From: Mortierella sp. BCC40632
Lineage: Eukaryota; Mortierellomycota; Mortierellomycetes; Mortierellales; Mortierellaceae
Assembly: GCA_011634665.1 (NCBI GenBank)
Contig: WAEK01000012.1
Coordinates: forward strand, 1,221,001-1,285,000
Reading direction: 5' to 3'
DNA length: 64,000 nucleotides
This document shows positions 13,078 to 23,817 of the stretch, one piece after another; the stretch's first letter is position 1; every line of letters starts with the position of its first letter. The position numbers and the translations under genes are program-made. Under the pieces are notes generated by a model. That model was given only the letters and a program-made list of their open reading frames with translations, did not search any database and was not told the DNA's origin.

Positions 13078-15055
13078 TCAAAGGGCTTCGGCAAGGATCC
13101 GACGTTGTAACTTGGTACTTCCCTCTTCACTATCAAACTGAAGTCGGGTGAAATACTTTTTTCCATGGATGGTCGCCTTGACATTGATCTCACTCAAACC
13201 AAAGTATAGTGTCACCTCGAGAGGAGCCTAGTTGTTATGGCAAAAATTTAGGGCTACAGCATCTGACTGGATCCAAATAGTGTGACCATAAACGACTGGA
13301 GCTATATTTACCTTACTCCCTACAGGATCTGAAGGCTTGTGAGGACTTGGGATCAACAAAAAACCAGACTCAAGCAATCCGGTGATATGTCTCGGAGGCT
13401 CCCCATCGATAGCATAGATATGGACTATCCCATCACCAGTGTCGCCTCTATCCTGCTTTGTGAAATGGAACGGTTTGGTGACGCAGTCATTTATCTGGAC
13501 CAGTTGACCCTTTCTGACAAAGGTGCAAAAGCGGTCTTTACAAAAAACCCCATCAACCCTGAAGCGCCTCAACGAAATGGGGTCAATACCCTCCTCAAAA
13601 GGAGAATACATCGAAACGCCATAGCAACGTCGGGTGACGCGTGCAGCAACTGTCTTTGGATTCAATCCTACATATACCGCTCCGGAAACAACTGCGACCT
13701 CAGGCCTGTATGGTGCCGCTATTGTCCTAACCAGACTACCGAATTCTTGTTTAACTCGACTGAGAAGGTAGTTTGACGCTCCAAATCCGCCAACCATAAA
13801 GATCGCCGTACAATCCTTTGCTCTGCTAAGCTGATCCTGAATCAGTTTCAAAACATCTCTTACAACAGGTTCAAAGACGACGCTCTTCAACTCTGACGCT
13901 TTAAGGCGCATGTAACCACCGTCGATACCAATAGTTCTCGGATCCTTAATGTCATCAAAGCAGTCGTTTCGAGGAAGAGCAAGATACTGGTCCTCAATAC
14001 CATCAAAATGGGGTTTTAGCTGATAAGCGAATATATCAATCAGCGCTGGAATGATGTGGGTAGGAAACCCTGCGGATTGCTCTCCGAATTTTGCAAGTAG
14101 CAAGTTACCAAAATTCAAGTCAATGAACATCGACCCACATGAGGCGCCATGTCCTTTGGTAACTTCCGATAGTCGTCGATCTTGAGACGAAGCATCAATA
14201 TCATACACAATGAGATCGACGGTGCCGCCACCAGCGTCGCAGATCAGAAACCGGTCTCCGTGCTCAAGATCATATTGTTTACACGTTCGTTCACAGTATA
14301 AAGCTGCCGCCTCAGGTTCTGAGACCAACATCAGGCGATCTGGATGGTCATCTTCTGAGATAATGTCGGCGCTTATAGCAGCCCGCCTCATTACGTCTTT
14401 TGCCCTGTCCGACCACATAGCTGGCACTGTAAGGCAATATCGAAACTTTTTACGACTGAAACTCGGTCCAAACTCCCGTAAGATTCTTTTGGCGACATAC
14501 TCGTGGAATGATCGGAGATAGTCCCCTATGGCATTTGAAACGGATACTGGATTGGTCCATGGTTTCAAGGGTGGGTTTTCGTCCAGGTAAGGCTTATACT
14601 GGTAGATTTGGGTATAGTCTGATTTTGATGGCGACTCCATCTCCAGTTTTGATCTCCAGCCCCATTCTACCATCTTGTAGTTGCCGCCGATTTTCTTGTA
14701 GAGATTGAGGGTCGGTGTCTTCGCATATTGGATGTTTTGTTTTGGCCTGTGTCCATTTGGTAGATTTGTGAGTGGATTGAATTTGATGATTTTACATTTC
14801 TCAATGGAAAACAATAGCAACTCCTGACTCGTACCATTCTGCAACTAATCGGGCCTCCTTGTCCTCTGGGGCATACGCATATGCACACCCTCTACAGGGA
14901 TTGTCGTACAGCTGTAAGTTTGTGCTAGAGGCAAACACAACAGTAGTAGTTATTTAAGTTATAAAGAGATTCCCTTACGAGAAAGTAGTTCCAAAATCAA
15001 TCGCGACCACAATCGGATAATCGTCAGGTTCGAACTCTGAAGCAATGAGTTTCAT
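13078..15055 (-). CDS. HSPA12-like Hsp70-family ATPase
   Basis: Four exons: 15055-14979, 14891-14835, 14746-13312 and 13227-13078, giving 572 residues. Exon 1 carries phosphate-1 (AIDFGTTFSG, residues 18-27, with the intron inside Ser26). Exon 3 carries VPAMWSD (about 152-158), EPEAAA (188-193), phosphate-2 DAGGGTVDL (215-223) and the adenosine motif VGGFG (363-367). Reading straight through exon 3 stops 28 codons later. The strong donor AAG|GTAAAT at 13312 joins in phase to a last exon encoding EVTLYFGLSEINVKAT, which resembles the usual C-terminus of the family. HSPA12-like proteins keep the actin-like ATPase fold but lack the canonical substrate-binding domain and DnaK-type C-terminus. They are cytosolic, expanded in filamentous fungi, and of unclear client range. 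The gene is head-to-head with the coiled-coil gene at 16220, with 1.16 kb between them. Confidence 0.88.
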
Positions 15056-16031
15056 TTTGGTCGCGGGTAGATAGTTAACGAAATGTGGTAAATTTCACTC
15101 TGCTTTTATAGACTAATTTTAGCTTTACATCGGCATCTATGATATGTCCAATGGTTCAACAGGTTTAATTCATAGTATGGTAATGACCTGCTTAATGAGT
15201 TCTCCCCACATTTACCCTGTATAAAAATGCAAAGTTTCGTATAAGTCCCTCCATTTTTCGACTCTTGGCAACCTTCTAACGCATTAGTTTGCTCTTTCTA
15301 CCTCTTGTATACTTTGCATCACTGCAGCTTCCTGCGACTTCGACGCAATAGTTAGAAGGTATATTGACCTCGGTGAGATTCAGCATTTCTTGTCTATACC
15401 TTAACGAGCGAAAAATACTACAAAATCTGAATTCACGAGACGACATTCTCCCTGCTTTGTCACAATGCAATGCTACGCAAAAATCCCTCCTTGGAAACAC
15501 CTACGCTTATCACTCACTCTACCTCTTAAATACTTTGCATCTTTACATCTGTCGACAACCTCCAAACGACAGTTGGTCGACCCATTCTCCCTACACCATC
15601 TGACTTGCATTGCGATGAAATTTCCTGTGCATTCTTTCCCCGAAACATCGCCTCTATTTCATCTGCTTTGTATCGATACGTTACAACGTAGCACTTTCCT
15701 AATTATAGTTCAGTGGTAGTCTCGTTTTCAAACTGGGCTTCAGCTCCCGTTATCTTTTTTATCCTATAAAACTATAAGAGTTTAGTAAGAAGGTTTCTAA
15801 TACTCTTGCTTTTACCTTCCTCCTCCCCTTATGGAGATATTCACATTTACCATGATCAATTCTTTTTGCAATTTACCGATGAGAATAATCGAATATATCG
15901 AACGATACTTACCTGGACCCTCATCCGAATCTTCGTCTGAGTCCTCGTCTGAGCCCTTGTCTGACTCTCCAGGTAGAGTCATAAACGCTGCTTTCTTCAG
16001 ATAGTGTAGTGTGAAGTCTTACCTTGACTCC

Positions 16032-16073
<42 letters not shown>

Positions 16074-16118
16074 AATCCATTGTCATCGCCTGTCATGACT
16101 GTTCATGCGACTCCTATA

Positions 16119-16174
<56 letters not shown>

Positions 16175-16219
16175 AAAAAAAAAAAAAAACACTTGACATT
16201 CACACAGGACAAGCTGAAG
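15056..16219. other. Divergent intergenic region with CTA microsatellite and homopolymers
   Basis: Shared upstream region of the Hsp70-like (-) and coiled-coil (+) genes. It contains a C10-T31 run (16030-16070), an uninterrupted (CTA)18 microsatellite (16121-16174) and a following A16 run. A minus-strand ATG at 15982 opens a 70-nt acidic frame (D/E/S-rich) ending at a canonical GTAAGT donor (15913). No downstream partner exon was found. Confidence 0.5.
16121..16174. repeat. (CTA)18 microsatellite
   Basis: Uninterrupted CTA trinucleotide array directly followed by an A16 run, in the upstream region of the coiled-coil gene. Likely length-polymorphic. Confidence 0.9.
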
Positions 16220-17443
16220 ATGGTAACAGTTGACCTCAACAGTGGAGCAACTCGCCAGTCATATACCGCTGCTCGATATCCTAACTTGATCCAAATCAAC
16301 ATTTGGCCATCTAAGTAGGTGGCAATATAGATACCAACCAAAGGGTCCCAAGTTATTATCGGGCAGGGTGATATTATCTAGATTTATCAACCACTGATTA
16401 ATAACATCTAGAAACGCTATCTCTCCCGATATCAGATACTTGCTAGTCTCCAAAGGCAGCTGGATGATGAGCGGAGAAAATGCCAAGAAATAGAGAAAAA
16501 GTACCAAGATGTGTTTTTGGAGGACCAAGGAAATCTACGTTACATCAAAGACCTCGAGCATCGACTGGATGATTTATCTGTTGATAGGAGAGAGGCACAT
16601 GAGAGGACAGGACAACTCGAAAGCTCCAACACCCGTCTACAGCGACAATCCGATGAGCTGACGCATAGGCTAACCAAGATGAGCAATAAATACAGGGAGC
16701 TAGACAAGAATTATATGGATTTGCTAAGGCCTTTCCAGCTCACTAACGACGACACATCCACCATCTATAACCGTTTGACGGGCCTCAGAGTATCAATCGA
16801 GACGATGGTCCAAAGAGCAAAAGACAGAAGCTCTGCAAACATGAACAGGGAGGATGCTATCCAGTACTTCAGGGAACATGGGTTACTTGATCGGTTCCCG
16901 ATCGAGGATGACCTTTTGGAATCGTATCATCTGAACCTTTGCATGGAATCCGCAATCATGAATTTATTGGTTGGTCATTTTTTCGGGAGGCAGCTAGAAT
17001 GCGTCCTAGATCAAAGCTGGGTATTTTGGCAGATCCACAACTGGGTTCACGAACGAGACAGCAAGGTAGCCGCTCGATGGAGACAACAGCTGTGCCTCTT
17101 TATTAACCAGGACGCCGCCACACTAGAATCTAAGAAAGACAGGGAAATCAAAGCTACTATAACAGAGCTTTCATACCTGTTCCATCAAGTATACCCAACA
17201 GTGAACATGACCTCAAGTATCGAGACAATCTGCCACAAAACTTTCGATCTCTCTTTTGCAATGCTTGGATTGGAGTCAATGATCTTTGTAGCCCCAAATT
17301 TTCGTGGCACTCCATTTAACGACAAAACCATGACAACACCTCAGAAGTCAAATCCAGAGGGCTCTGTCTCGCTGATAATCTTTCCAGCCTTTCAGGATAT
17401 CGACGGTCTTTTCTATTTCAAGCCAAAAGTCTGGTGTTATTAG
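16220..17443 (+). CDS. Coiled-coil protein with unrecognised C-terminal domain
   Basis: The supported part is an open frame from about 16418 to the stop at 17443. Its first 100 residues are heptad-rich (LQRQLDDERRKCQEIEKKYQ, then HRLDDLSVDRREAHERTGQL), predicting a long coiled coil. The following 200 residues look globular, with W/F-rich helices (for example ESAIMNLLVGHFFGRQ and SWVFWQIHNWVHERD). I do not recognise the family. The 5' end is uncertain: an ATG at 16220 gives a 95-nt first exon (to 16314, donor GTAGGT) that joins in phase to an acceptor at 16447, for 363 residues. Without it, the first in-frame ATG lies inside the coiled coil. It is divergent from the Hsp70-like gene, so co-regulation is possible, but function is unknown. 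Confidence 0.6.
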
Positions 17444-18161
17444 GAACATGTCGGGATGATTTAGTCAGTAGTAGCTTGGTCACTACGCCATACGGATTCT
17501 AATGAATTGACCTGTTCTAAATTCTACGAGGCTACTCTAGCCTTTGCCATTTACATTTCGTGATTGAGAGTCTAGACCTTAACTTTGGACTCGGCAAGTC
17601 GAGTCGATGAAATTAATTTGTCAGTCTGGTTAGCCAATCAGGATGGCTAACTAACAGACCAACTACACGCATTCACTGACTGTTGGTCAACCGACTAATT
17701 TAGTCCAAGCAGCTGTAGCCGCCTCTCCCCCTATTAGTCGGTTCAAAATTGAGACTACATTATTGTTATCCGGTCACGATTCAAGCTTGCTCATTGATTT
17801 TCAAATGCTCCAGCGCCCAGACTAAACTAACGCCCGCAGATAATATTTAATGGGCGGTTTCTTTTTCTCTAGCTACATTCAAATGCATGAAATTAATGCT
17901 TTATTGAACGAAATGGAACGATCAATAGAAATGCGATCCATTCGCTCTTGGCAATTCCAAGCTAAGTATTGAGACCCTAATAGCTATGCTACAGTCTGGC
18001 TCGTGAATGTCCAAACAGATTCCATGACTGCGCCAGTAAAGTCCTAAAGGGCACAGCTGATTTCAAGTTAACATTAGTTGGCGGCCTAAATGATCACCAG
18101 ACTCTTCCAGATTAAACAAAGCCCTGCAGCAAACCCCTCCTTCCCTCCTTCTTTGTAGTAC
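17444..18161. other. AT-rich intergenic region with inverted repeats
   Basis: No gene seen. Two perfect inverted repeats lie downstream of the coiled-coil gene: GTTAGCCA/TGGCTAAC (17629-17636 and 17644-17651, 7-nt loop) and AACCGACTAA/TTAGTCGGTT (17689-17698 and 17734-17743, 35-nt loop). They could be a 3'-end structure or a relic of a small inverted-repeat element. Confidence 0.5.
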
Positions 18162-18359
18162 CTATTTAGTCCGACTGGAAGACTCGCGTCTGTCCGCAGC
18201 AGATTGAGCGCGCTGAGAGAAACCACTGGTTGAGGTTCTCGAAGAAGGATTTCTATCAGCAGCACTTTGAATCCTTGACGAGTCTGACTTGCTCATAGAG
18301 GTTGAGTGCGAGGATGAATGTCCTTGCGTGTTGGATGGATTCGATGGTCCCTTAGGCAT
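18162..18359 (-). CDS. Small SMP-like hydrophilic protein
   Basis: A 65-residue frame starting MPKGPSNPSNTQGHSSSHST. The in-frame upstream ATG at 18410 would add a hydrophobic stretch that looks like leader DNA, so the internal start is preferred. The body holds two QSAADR motifs (in RIQSAADR and RAQSAADR) separated by a Ser/Thr/Gly linker. This recalls the repeated QSA(A/E) core of the seed-maturation-protein (SMP) domain, also found in short fungal proteins. Such proteins are hydrophilic, disordered and often linked to desiccation or spore stages (family knowledge); the role here is inferred. No signal peptide or cysteine. Length and composition alone do not prove expression. Confidence 0.55.
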   Translation of the reverse strand: MPKGPSNPSNTQGHSSSHSTSMSKSDSSRIQSAADRNPSSRTSTSGFSQRAQSAADRRESSSRTK

Positions 18360-18863
18360 GTTGATGATCTGGAGTAAAAGCGAGAAGGTGTGAAAAGACA
18401 GAGAAATCAAAGAGAAAAGAAAGATGCTCTCGCTTTTTATTCACCTTTCAAGTATCCTTATCACTCGCTAGTAGTCTTGCACCAGTAATAATCTTGCCAT
18501 GATAAATCATGTGCCTCCAGTTGCCATTCATGCATAGCTAGTATTGAAAGCCGAGGAGGCATTTTTGATTGGGCCAAGTCAACTATCGGATTTTCAACTG
18601 CGCAGCTTTGTCTATAGATGGCGGCACAGGATGCAACACGTAAGTATTACAAAACTACAGGGAAGAAAACACTATATATTCGTGATAGCATCCAGCCTTT
18701 GTGTATCGTCAGAATGTTGACAAGAACACTCTTGTAAGCAACATTGTTTCTTCAATCACCTCAAGGTTTTATTTGTCTACATCCTTCTCATACTTAGGAT
18801 ATAGTTCTAATATCTTGACTGTGGTATATAAACTATCTCTTCGTTACTTAGGCATTTGTTACC
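18360..18863. other. Promoter interval between two small genes
   Basis: Intergenic region between the divergent SMP-like gene (-) and the secreted cysteine protein gene (+). TATA-like stretches occur at about 18672-18680 and at 18825-18832 (TATATAAA). The second is only about 30 nt from the downstream start codon, so it would imply a very short leader. No coding region is seen. Confidence 0.4.
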
Positions 18864-19112
18864 ATGAAGCAGATCATTCCCCTAACGATCCTGATCACAT
18901 CTCTCTCTGTCACGAACGCAGGACCAGTTGCATACGGTATTTGCCAAACTGGCTGCAATGCCGTGGCCGTCGCATGCTATGCGGCCGCAGGCTTTACCTT
19001 CGGAGTAGCAACAGCTGGTTTGGGCATCCCGCCGGCCATTGCCGGTTGTAACGCAGCCCTTGGGGCGTGCATGGCAGCGTGTGTCGCGGCAGGGCTTACA
19101 CCAAGCCCCTAG
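18864..19112 (+). CDS. Small secreted six-cysteine helical-hairpin-like protein
   Basis: An 82-residue single-exon frame. Residues 1-19 (MKQIIPLTILITSLSVTNA) form a clear signal peptide, with cleavage expected after NA. The mature part starts GPVAYGICQTG and is Ala/Gly-rich with exactly six cysteines at spacing C-x3-C-x6-C-x23-C-x6-C-x3-C, a mirror-symmetric pattern. Positions i, i+4 and i+11 lie on one face of a helix, so two antiparallel helices joined by a Gly/Ala/Pro loop could be stapled by three disulfides. I recall similar short secreted AGP-x-AYG-x-CQ-x-GC proteins in fungi but know no assigned function. An extracellular role (defence, signalling or effector) is inference. Confidence 0.7.
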   Translation: MKQIIPLTILITSLSVTNAGPVAYGICQTGCNAVAVACYAAAGFTFGVATAGLGIPPAIAGCNAALGACMAACVAAGLTPSP

Positions 19113-19210
19113 CTTAGCTAGCTTAAACAAGCACCTTCCACTTGAAACAAAGTGTTCAATGAAACTTTTACAATCGGCTCAGCATTTTGGGATAATTTTT
19201 TCTTTCTTTG

Positions 19211-19244
<34 letters not shown>

Positions 19245-19788
19245 TATATGGATGCTAATGGGAAGTTGGTAGTACCTTTTCTTATTTACAAACACAAAAG
19301 AATATGGAAAGGAAAGTAGATAGAAGAAAAGCAGATGATATGAAGACTAAAGTGAACGAAGTCGCGAACAAAAGAGTAGTCAAGTTCCTCTTTTTTTTCT
19401 TTTTTCTTTTTTTTTTCTTTCATTTTTTTTCTTTCATTTTTTTTGTCTCTGAACAAAGAGCAAGAAGGAAACAAACTACAAATACAAATGTCGTCGCAAA
19501 GACTGGTTGCGAGAGAGAGAGAAGTGGTGGGGGGGAACTCAAAGTATCTACAAGAAGTGGAGAGGGGATCTGGAAACGCACTGAAAACGCTGTATAAAAA
19601 AAAAAACGAGAGAGAGAAAAAAACAATAACAGAGAGAGAATGCAACCCGGAGAGGGTGAGGAGGACACACTGGCATCCATATGAGTACAAACTGGCAAAG
19701 ACCGACCGTATGCTGAATGAAGATTTCCCCAGACTGAAGTGAAAAAGCCCCGTTGGTTGATGAGAGGCCCAATCTGTTTGCTGGGCTG
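19113..19788. other. Intergenic region with poly-T tract
   Basis: 3' region shared by the secreted protein gene (+) and the zinc-finger gene (-), which converge here. It contains a T32 tract (19212-19243) and further T/C-rich runs (19388-19444). Frames across it are Phe/Lys artefacts. No gene seen. Confidence 0.5.
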
Positions 19789-21940
19789 TCACTGGATGTC
19801 CATCATGCCGGTTGGCACACGTGAATCCGCCATCGGCTGCGAATATTCATATCGGCCGTGTCCATGGGGTGGGGGTGGCATTGGACCATTGTTCTCATCA
19901 CCAAACACTGGTCCACCAACCCGACGACCAAAGTCAGGTCCCGGCGGTGCGCTGGGCAGATACTCATCGTTGATGTTTACGGGTGTCATCGATCGTGGTC
20001 GGTCAAGTCGCTGTTCCTTCACCATCACTGTCGTTGGTGTCATCGGCACACCTGCCGAGTTCGGTGCAGATTCGACTGCTCGGCCCTGCGACCAAAGCTC
20101 ACCAAAGGCCTCAAGGGCCTGCATCTCGTCCATCGACACGTCCACGCCCTCCATCTTGCCTGAGGCGTTCTCGCGGCTCTCAGGACTAGGGCCAGGACCA
20201 GAGGGAGCTCCATTCTGGGCCTGGGTCGACTGCATCTGAAGCATCATCGAGTTCTGCACTGCTCTAGTGGCATCTTGAATTGGCGCATTCAAGTCTACAA
20301 GCGAAAGACGGCGTGTTGATCGAGAGGCCATCAACGCCTCTGGACCAAAGTCGACCGGACTCTGCGATAGGGGGTGGAAAACACTCTGAGATCGGTATCG
20401 GGTCTGAACAATGGATGGGAGTCGAGTCTGTTGAGGACTCTCAGCTGCGGCGCCAAAGGGAATTGATCGCAAAGGTGGGAGCGTGCACTCTTCCATCTTG
20501 ACTGCCTCCATTGCTTGGTCTTCGTCCACCTCTTGCCGATTGAGGCTACTGGTGCTGCTGTTGATATGGCTGCCTGTCCAAGGAGAAAGGCGGTCGCTTT
20601 CGCGCTTTCGCATATAGGGGCTTGCACCGTCGGAATCGCCGTCGTCTGAGTGAGAAGAGTGCTCAGGAGACAAGGGGTGTCTTGCCCATGCATAAGGTGA
20701 AGGCGAAGACTGTTGAAGACACGCATTGTTCGAGAAACGTCCCGTTGCGGGGAAACGTTCGAGCTTGTTCGAGTCGGAAATGCTTTTGTTGTTGCTAAAT
20801 GCGAGCATGCCAAAGTCGATACTGGGACGGTGATGCAGCTTTGAGGCATACCATGATTCGGCCGTTGCCGTCGGAGGGTGACTGATCGACTCCCTTCGCA
20901 TCTCTCGAGCTGCTGTCAAGTTCAAGCTGAGGCTCTTTCGGCGCTCACCCTGGCGGGCGCGCGATTGCTGTCGTCGCTTGGTGATCTTGACCGGCGAGGG
21001 CGGGATCGATGTTGGCGAGGGGAGCGAGCATTCTGTTGGGGTCATGGCTAGACCAGGGAGAGACTGAAGGCGGTCCCGGCGGTTGACTCTTGGGGCCTCT
21101 GATCCAGAGGCTGAGGAGACGGATCCTCGCTTTGTGACTCCACCTCCCTTGACGCTTAGTCGGCGGCCAGAGCGACTGAAGAGGCCCGCTTCACTCTTGC
21201 GTTGGCTCTCGATAGCGATCTTGGATGCAATACCCTCAGATGACTCTGCATTAGGGCCCTTTGTGTGAGTTTGGGTGTGTTGGACCATGTTGTCAAAACG
21301 GGAAAACATCCTAGTACAGCCGTCAACGACACACTGGAATGGCTTTTCGCCGGTGTGTTTCCTAGAGGAGTGTAAGGAAAGGCGAACGAGTGAGCAAATG
21401 ACTGAAATATGAACCGAACGAAGGAACAAAGTCCGCCTCGAGGATACACAAGGTGAGACCCACGATCCAACGACCCTTCACTTTCTCTCTCTCTCATTGT
21501 CAGTCAGGGCAAGAACGTCGGGGATTTGTTCCCGCTTAGCATAGCACCAAGCCGACTTGGCTGCGGCCAAGAAGGAAAGTTGAAAAGGGTGAACCGCCGG
21601 GGCGGGAGAGGGTGGCCACGTGCCTCTGATCCATCAGCCAGGGACCTGCCTGATAGATCAATGGACGAATGGTTGCATTGATTGATAAAACGAAAGGGAA
21701 GGGAAGGGAAAGGAAGGGAAGGGAAGAGAGGGAGAGGGGGCAGAGGGCTCCATTGGTAAAGGGTCCAGGCACGGTACAGGCACAGGCACAGGAACAGGAA
21801 CAGAGGCACAGGCATCGAGAGAGAGAGAGAGAACAAAGGAGCATTGGTCGGTGCTGGGAGGGCACAGGTACACAGGTTCACAGGCACACAGGCACGGGCA
21901 CCCACAAATATAAAAATATAATGGCGCAGGAACAGTCATG

Positions 21941-22013
<73 letters not shown>

Positions 22014-22145
22014 TGTGCGTGTGCAAGGGAACATAGGATCAGGGACAGTGCTGAGCTTTCTGGATCTAGATCACAATCAGGATCAGGAACAAAGAGAGGA
22101 AGAGAAACCATAGCCAAGAGAACCTGGGTCCAAGAGTTGGAAGGT

Positions 22146-22188
<43 letters not shown>

Positions 22189-23817
22189 GATAGTCAAGGC
22201 AAACAGGCGGGAAAGAATGAGAGAGAGTGTGTGTGTTGTGTTGGCGTGTGTGAATGTTTGTGTGTGTGTCTGTCTGTCTGTCTGTCTGTGTGTGTGTGAA
22301 AGGGCCCAGGGACGTAGCCAACAGGGCAGACACAGGGCAAAGAGGGACCAACGGGCGAGACATGCGAACGAGGGTGAGTGGACCGGACGGGCGGAGCGGA
22401 CCAACGGGATGGCAAGCAGGGAAAAAAGAGAACAAGAGAGTGAGAGCGCAGAGAGCGCAGAGAGCGCAGAGAGAGGGGACCCTCGTCCTTCTCCCTTCTA
22501 CCTGAGCATAGGACGCTCGAAACACGCCCTGCCCCATGCAGGCCCGCCGAGGAATGACATAATCATTGCTTCGACTCGTCTTCAGACAGGCACCAAGTAG
22601 GTCATTGCCGCCATATCCCTCCCCAAGGGGACCAAAAGGGATCCTCGCTCTCCACTAGGCTTATTTGGAGCCATGGAGCCAGGTGCGCACACACACATAC
22701 ACACACACACACTGAGAAAGAAAGAAAAGAAAGAGAAAGAAAGAAAGAGAGAAACACGCACACACAACCGAAAGATAGAAAAAACCCTCGCAACATTCAA
22801 ATTCACACACCTACACGCACCACACACACTTTTTCACAAAGCGAGATATTCACAAACACTCAATAAGCATCTCTCTCTCGCATTTCAAAGAAAGTAAGAG
22901 TGTTCGTACCTGGCATGCCGTGCAAGGTGCTCGCTACGGGTAAAGACCATGCGGCAGTCTCCAAAACCAGTGCACTGAAAGATCTTGCCTTTGGATGGCG
23001 TCGTCTTAGTCGACCCTCGACGTCCTTGTGCAGAAGATGCATTCGACTGTGGCTGATTCTTAGCCTTGCTCTTGGCCTTGGCACCCTTTGATGAACCTCC
23101 GTTTGCAGGGGCTGGGCTGGTCTGTTTAGTACCATCCAGGCTACGGATCTCGTCCGTTTCGTTATTCGTGTGAACCGTCTCGTTGTCATCATCGTCATCG
23201 TCATCACCATCATTCTCTTCGTTTTGAAGATGGTTGGTGTCCATGCCGAGATCGTTCGAGTCGCTTTGGTCAGGCTCAGCAGGTTTGTAAGGATTGTAAC
23301 TGTTGTAGGAGTGGTATGGGTCATACGAGTGGAACGATTGATAGCTGTTGAACGAGCTCGAGTTACTGTTACTGCTCAGGTAGCCGTCATGACTAGCAGG
23401 CTCGGCATGGTCATGATATGGCTGCTGATGATGATCCAGGTCACGCTGGTATGTGTGTGGTTGCTGAACATGAGGAGATATGGCTTGTTGCGGCATAGCC
23501 TGTGGCGGCAACGGTTGCAGAGGTTGCAACGGCTGGAACGGATGCTGGTGAGGAAAGAGGGGTGGGAGGGGTGAGGATGAATGGTACGAGTGCGAGTGTG
23601 GATGCTGCGGCGGCGGCGGTGGAGGCGGCGCCTGGTCGTATGGATGAGGGTGGGCCATTGCTTGTGATGGGTGGATCGGGAGTCGGGGCAGTAGGTGAGA
23701 TTGTCGTGACAGTAGGCGGTGCTGTGGAAGTAGCGGAGGAGGCAGTGGTGGAAGCGAGGATGGCTGTGGAAAGCGACCTATTTGGGAAGAAGAAGAGGAG
23801 GAGGGGAGGTCCGTCAT
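19789..23817 (-). CDS. C2H2 zinc-finger transcription factor (Msn2/Usv1-type finger pair)
   Basis: Two exons, 23817-22910 and 21361-19789, join in phase (AG|G, Arg303) to give 826 residues. Finger 1 is C282-x5-C288-x12-H301-x3-H305 with the helix FTRSEHLARHAR. Finger 2 is C313-x4-C318-x12-H331-x3-H335 with FSRFDNMVQHTQTH, preceded by the linker HTGEKPFQC. The TRSEHL/SRxDN pair is typical of fungal stress and nutrient regulators of the Msn2/4, Usv1 and Rsf type, which bind AGGGG-like sites (family knowledge). The flanks are low complexity: P/H/S/Y-rich before the fingers with an Asp-rich stretch, and S/P/R-rich after. The start (MTDLPSSSSSSQ) was preferred over a longer frame that runs into CT-repeat leader DNA. 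The 1,548-nt intron splits finger 1 just before its last zinc ligand and is full of microsatellites. Confidence 0.85.
21362..22909 (-). repeat. Microsatellite-filled intron of the zinc-finger gene
   Basis: The intron contains an uninterrupted (GA)n of about 67 nt (21944-22010), (GT)n followed by (GA)n (22148-22186), TG and CTGT tracts (about 22220-22300) and CA/GAAA tracts (22685-22755) on the plus strand. Its donor (minus strand AG|GTACGA) and acceptor (CTCTAG|G) are canonical. Frames inside it are S/L or R/E runs and are not coding. Confidence 0.7.
21944..22010. repeat. (GA)n microsatellite in zinc-finger gene intron
   Basis: About 67 nt of uninterrupted GA, the longest dinucleotide array in the window. 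It lies inside the intron of the C2H2 gene, where the transcript would carry (CU)n. Confidence 0.9.

Noticed and set aside
13228..13311. Uninterrupted end of the Hsp70-like open frame as the true C-terminus
   Set aside because: A strong donor at 13312 joins in phase to a further exon encoding the conserved family C-terminus, so this stretch is intron.
15695..15755. tRNA-like A-box (GTTCAGTGGTAG) and B-box-like GGCTTCAGCTCC
   Set aside because: Only about 15 nt separate the two boxes, too few for an anticodon arm and variable loop, and no acceptor stem forms. At most a tRNA-derived relic.
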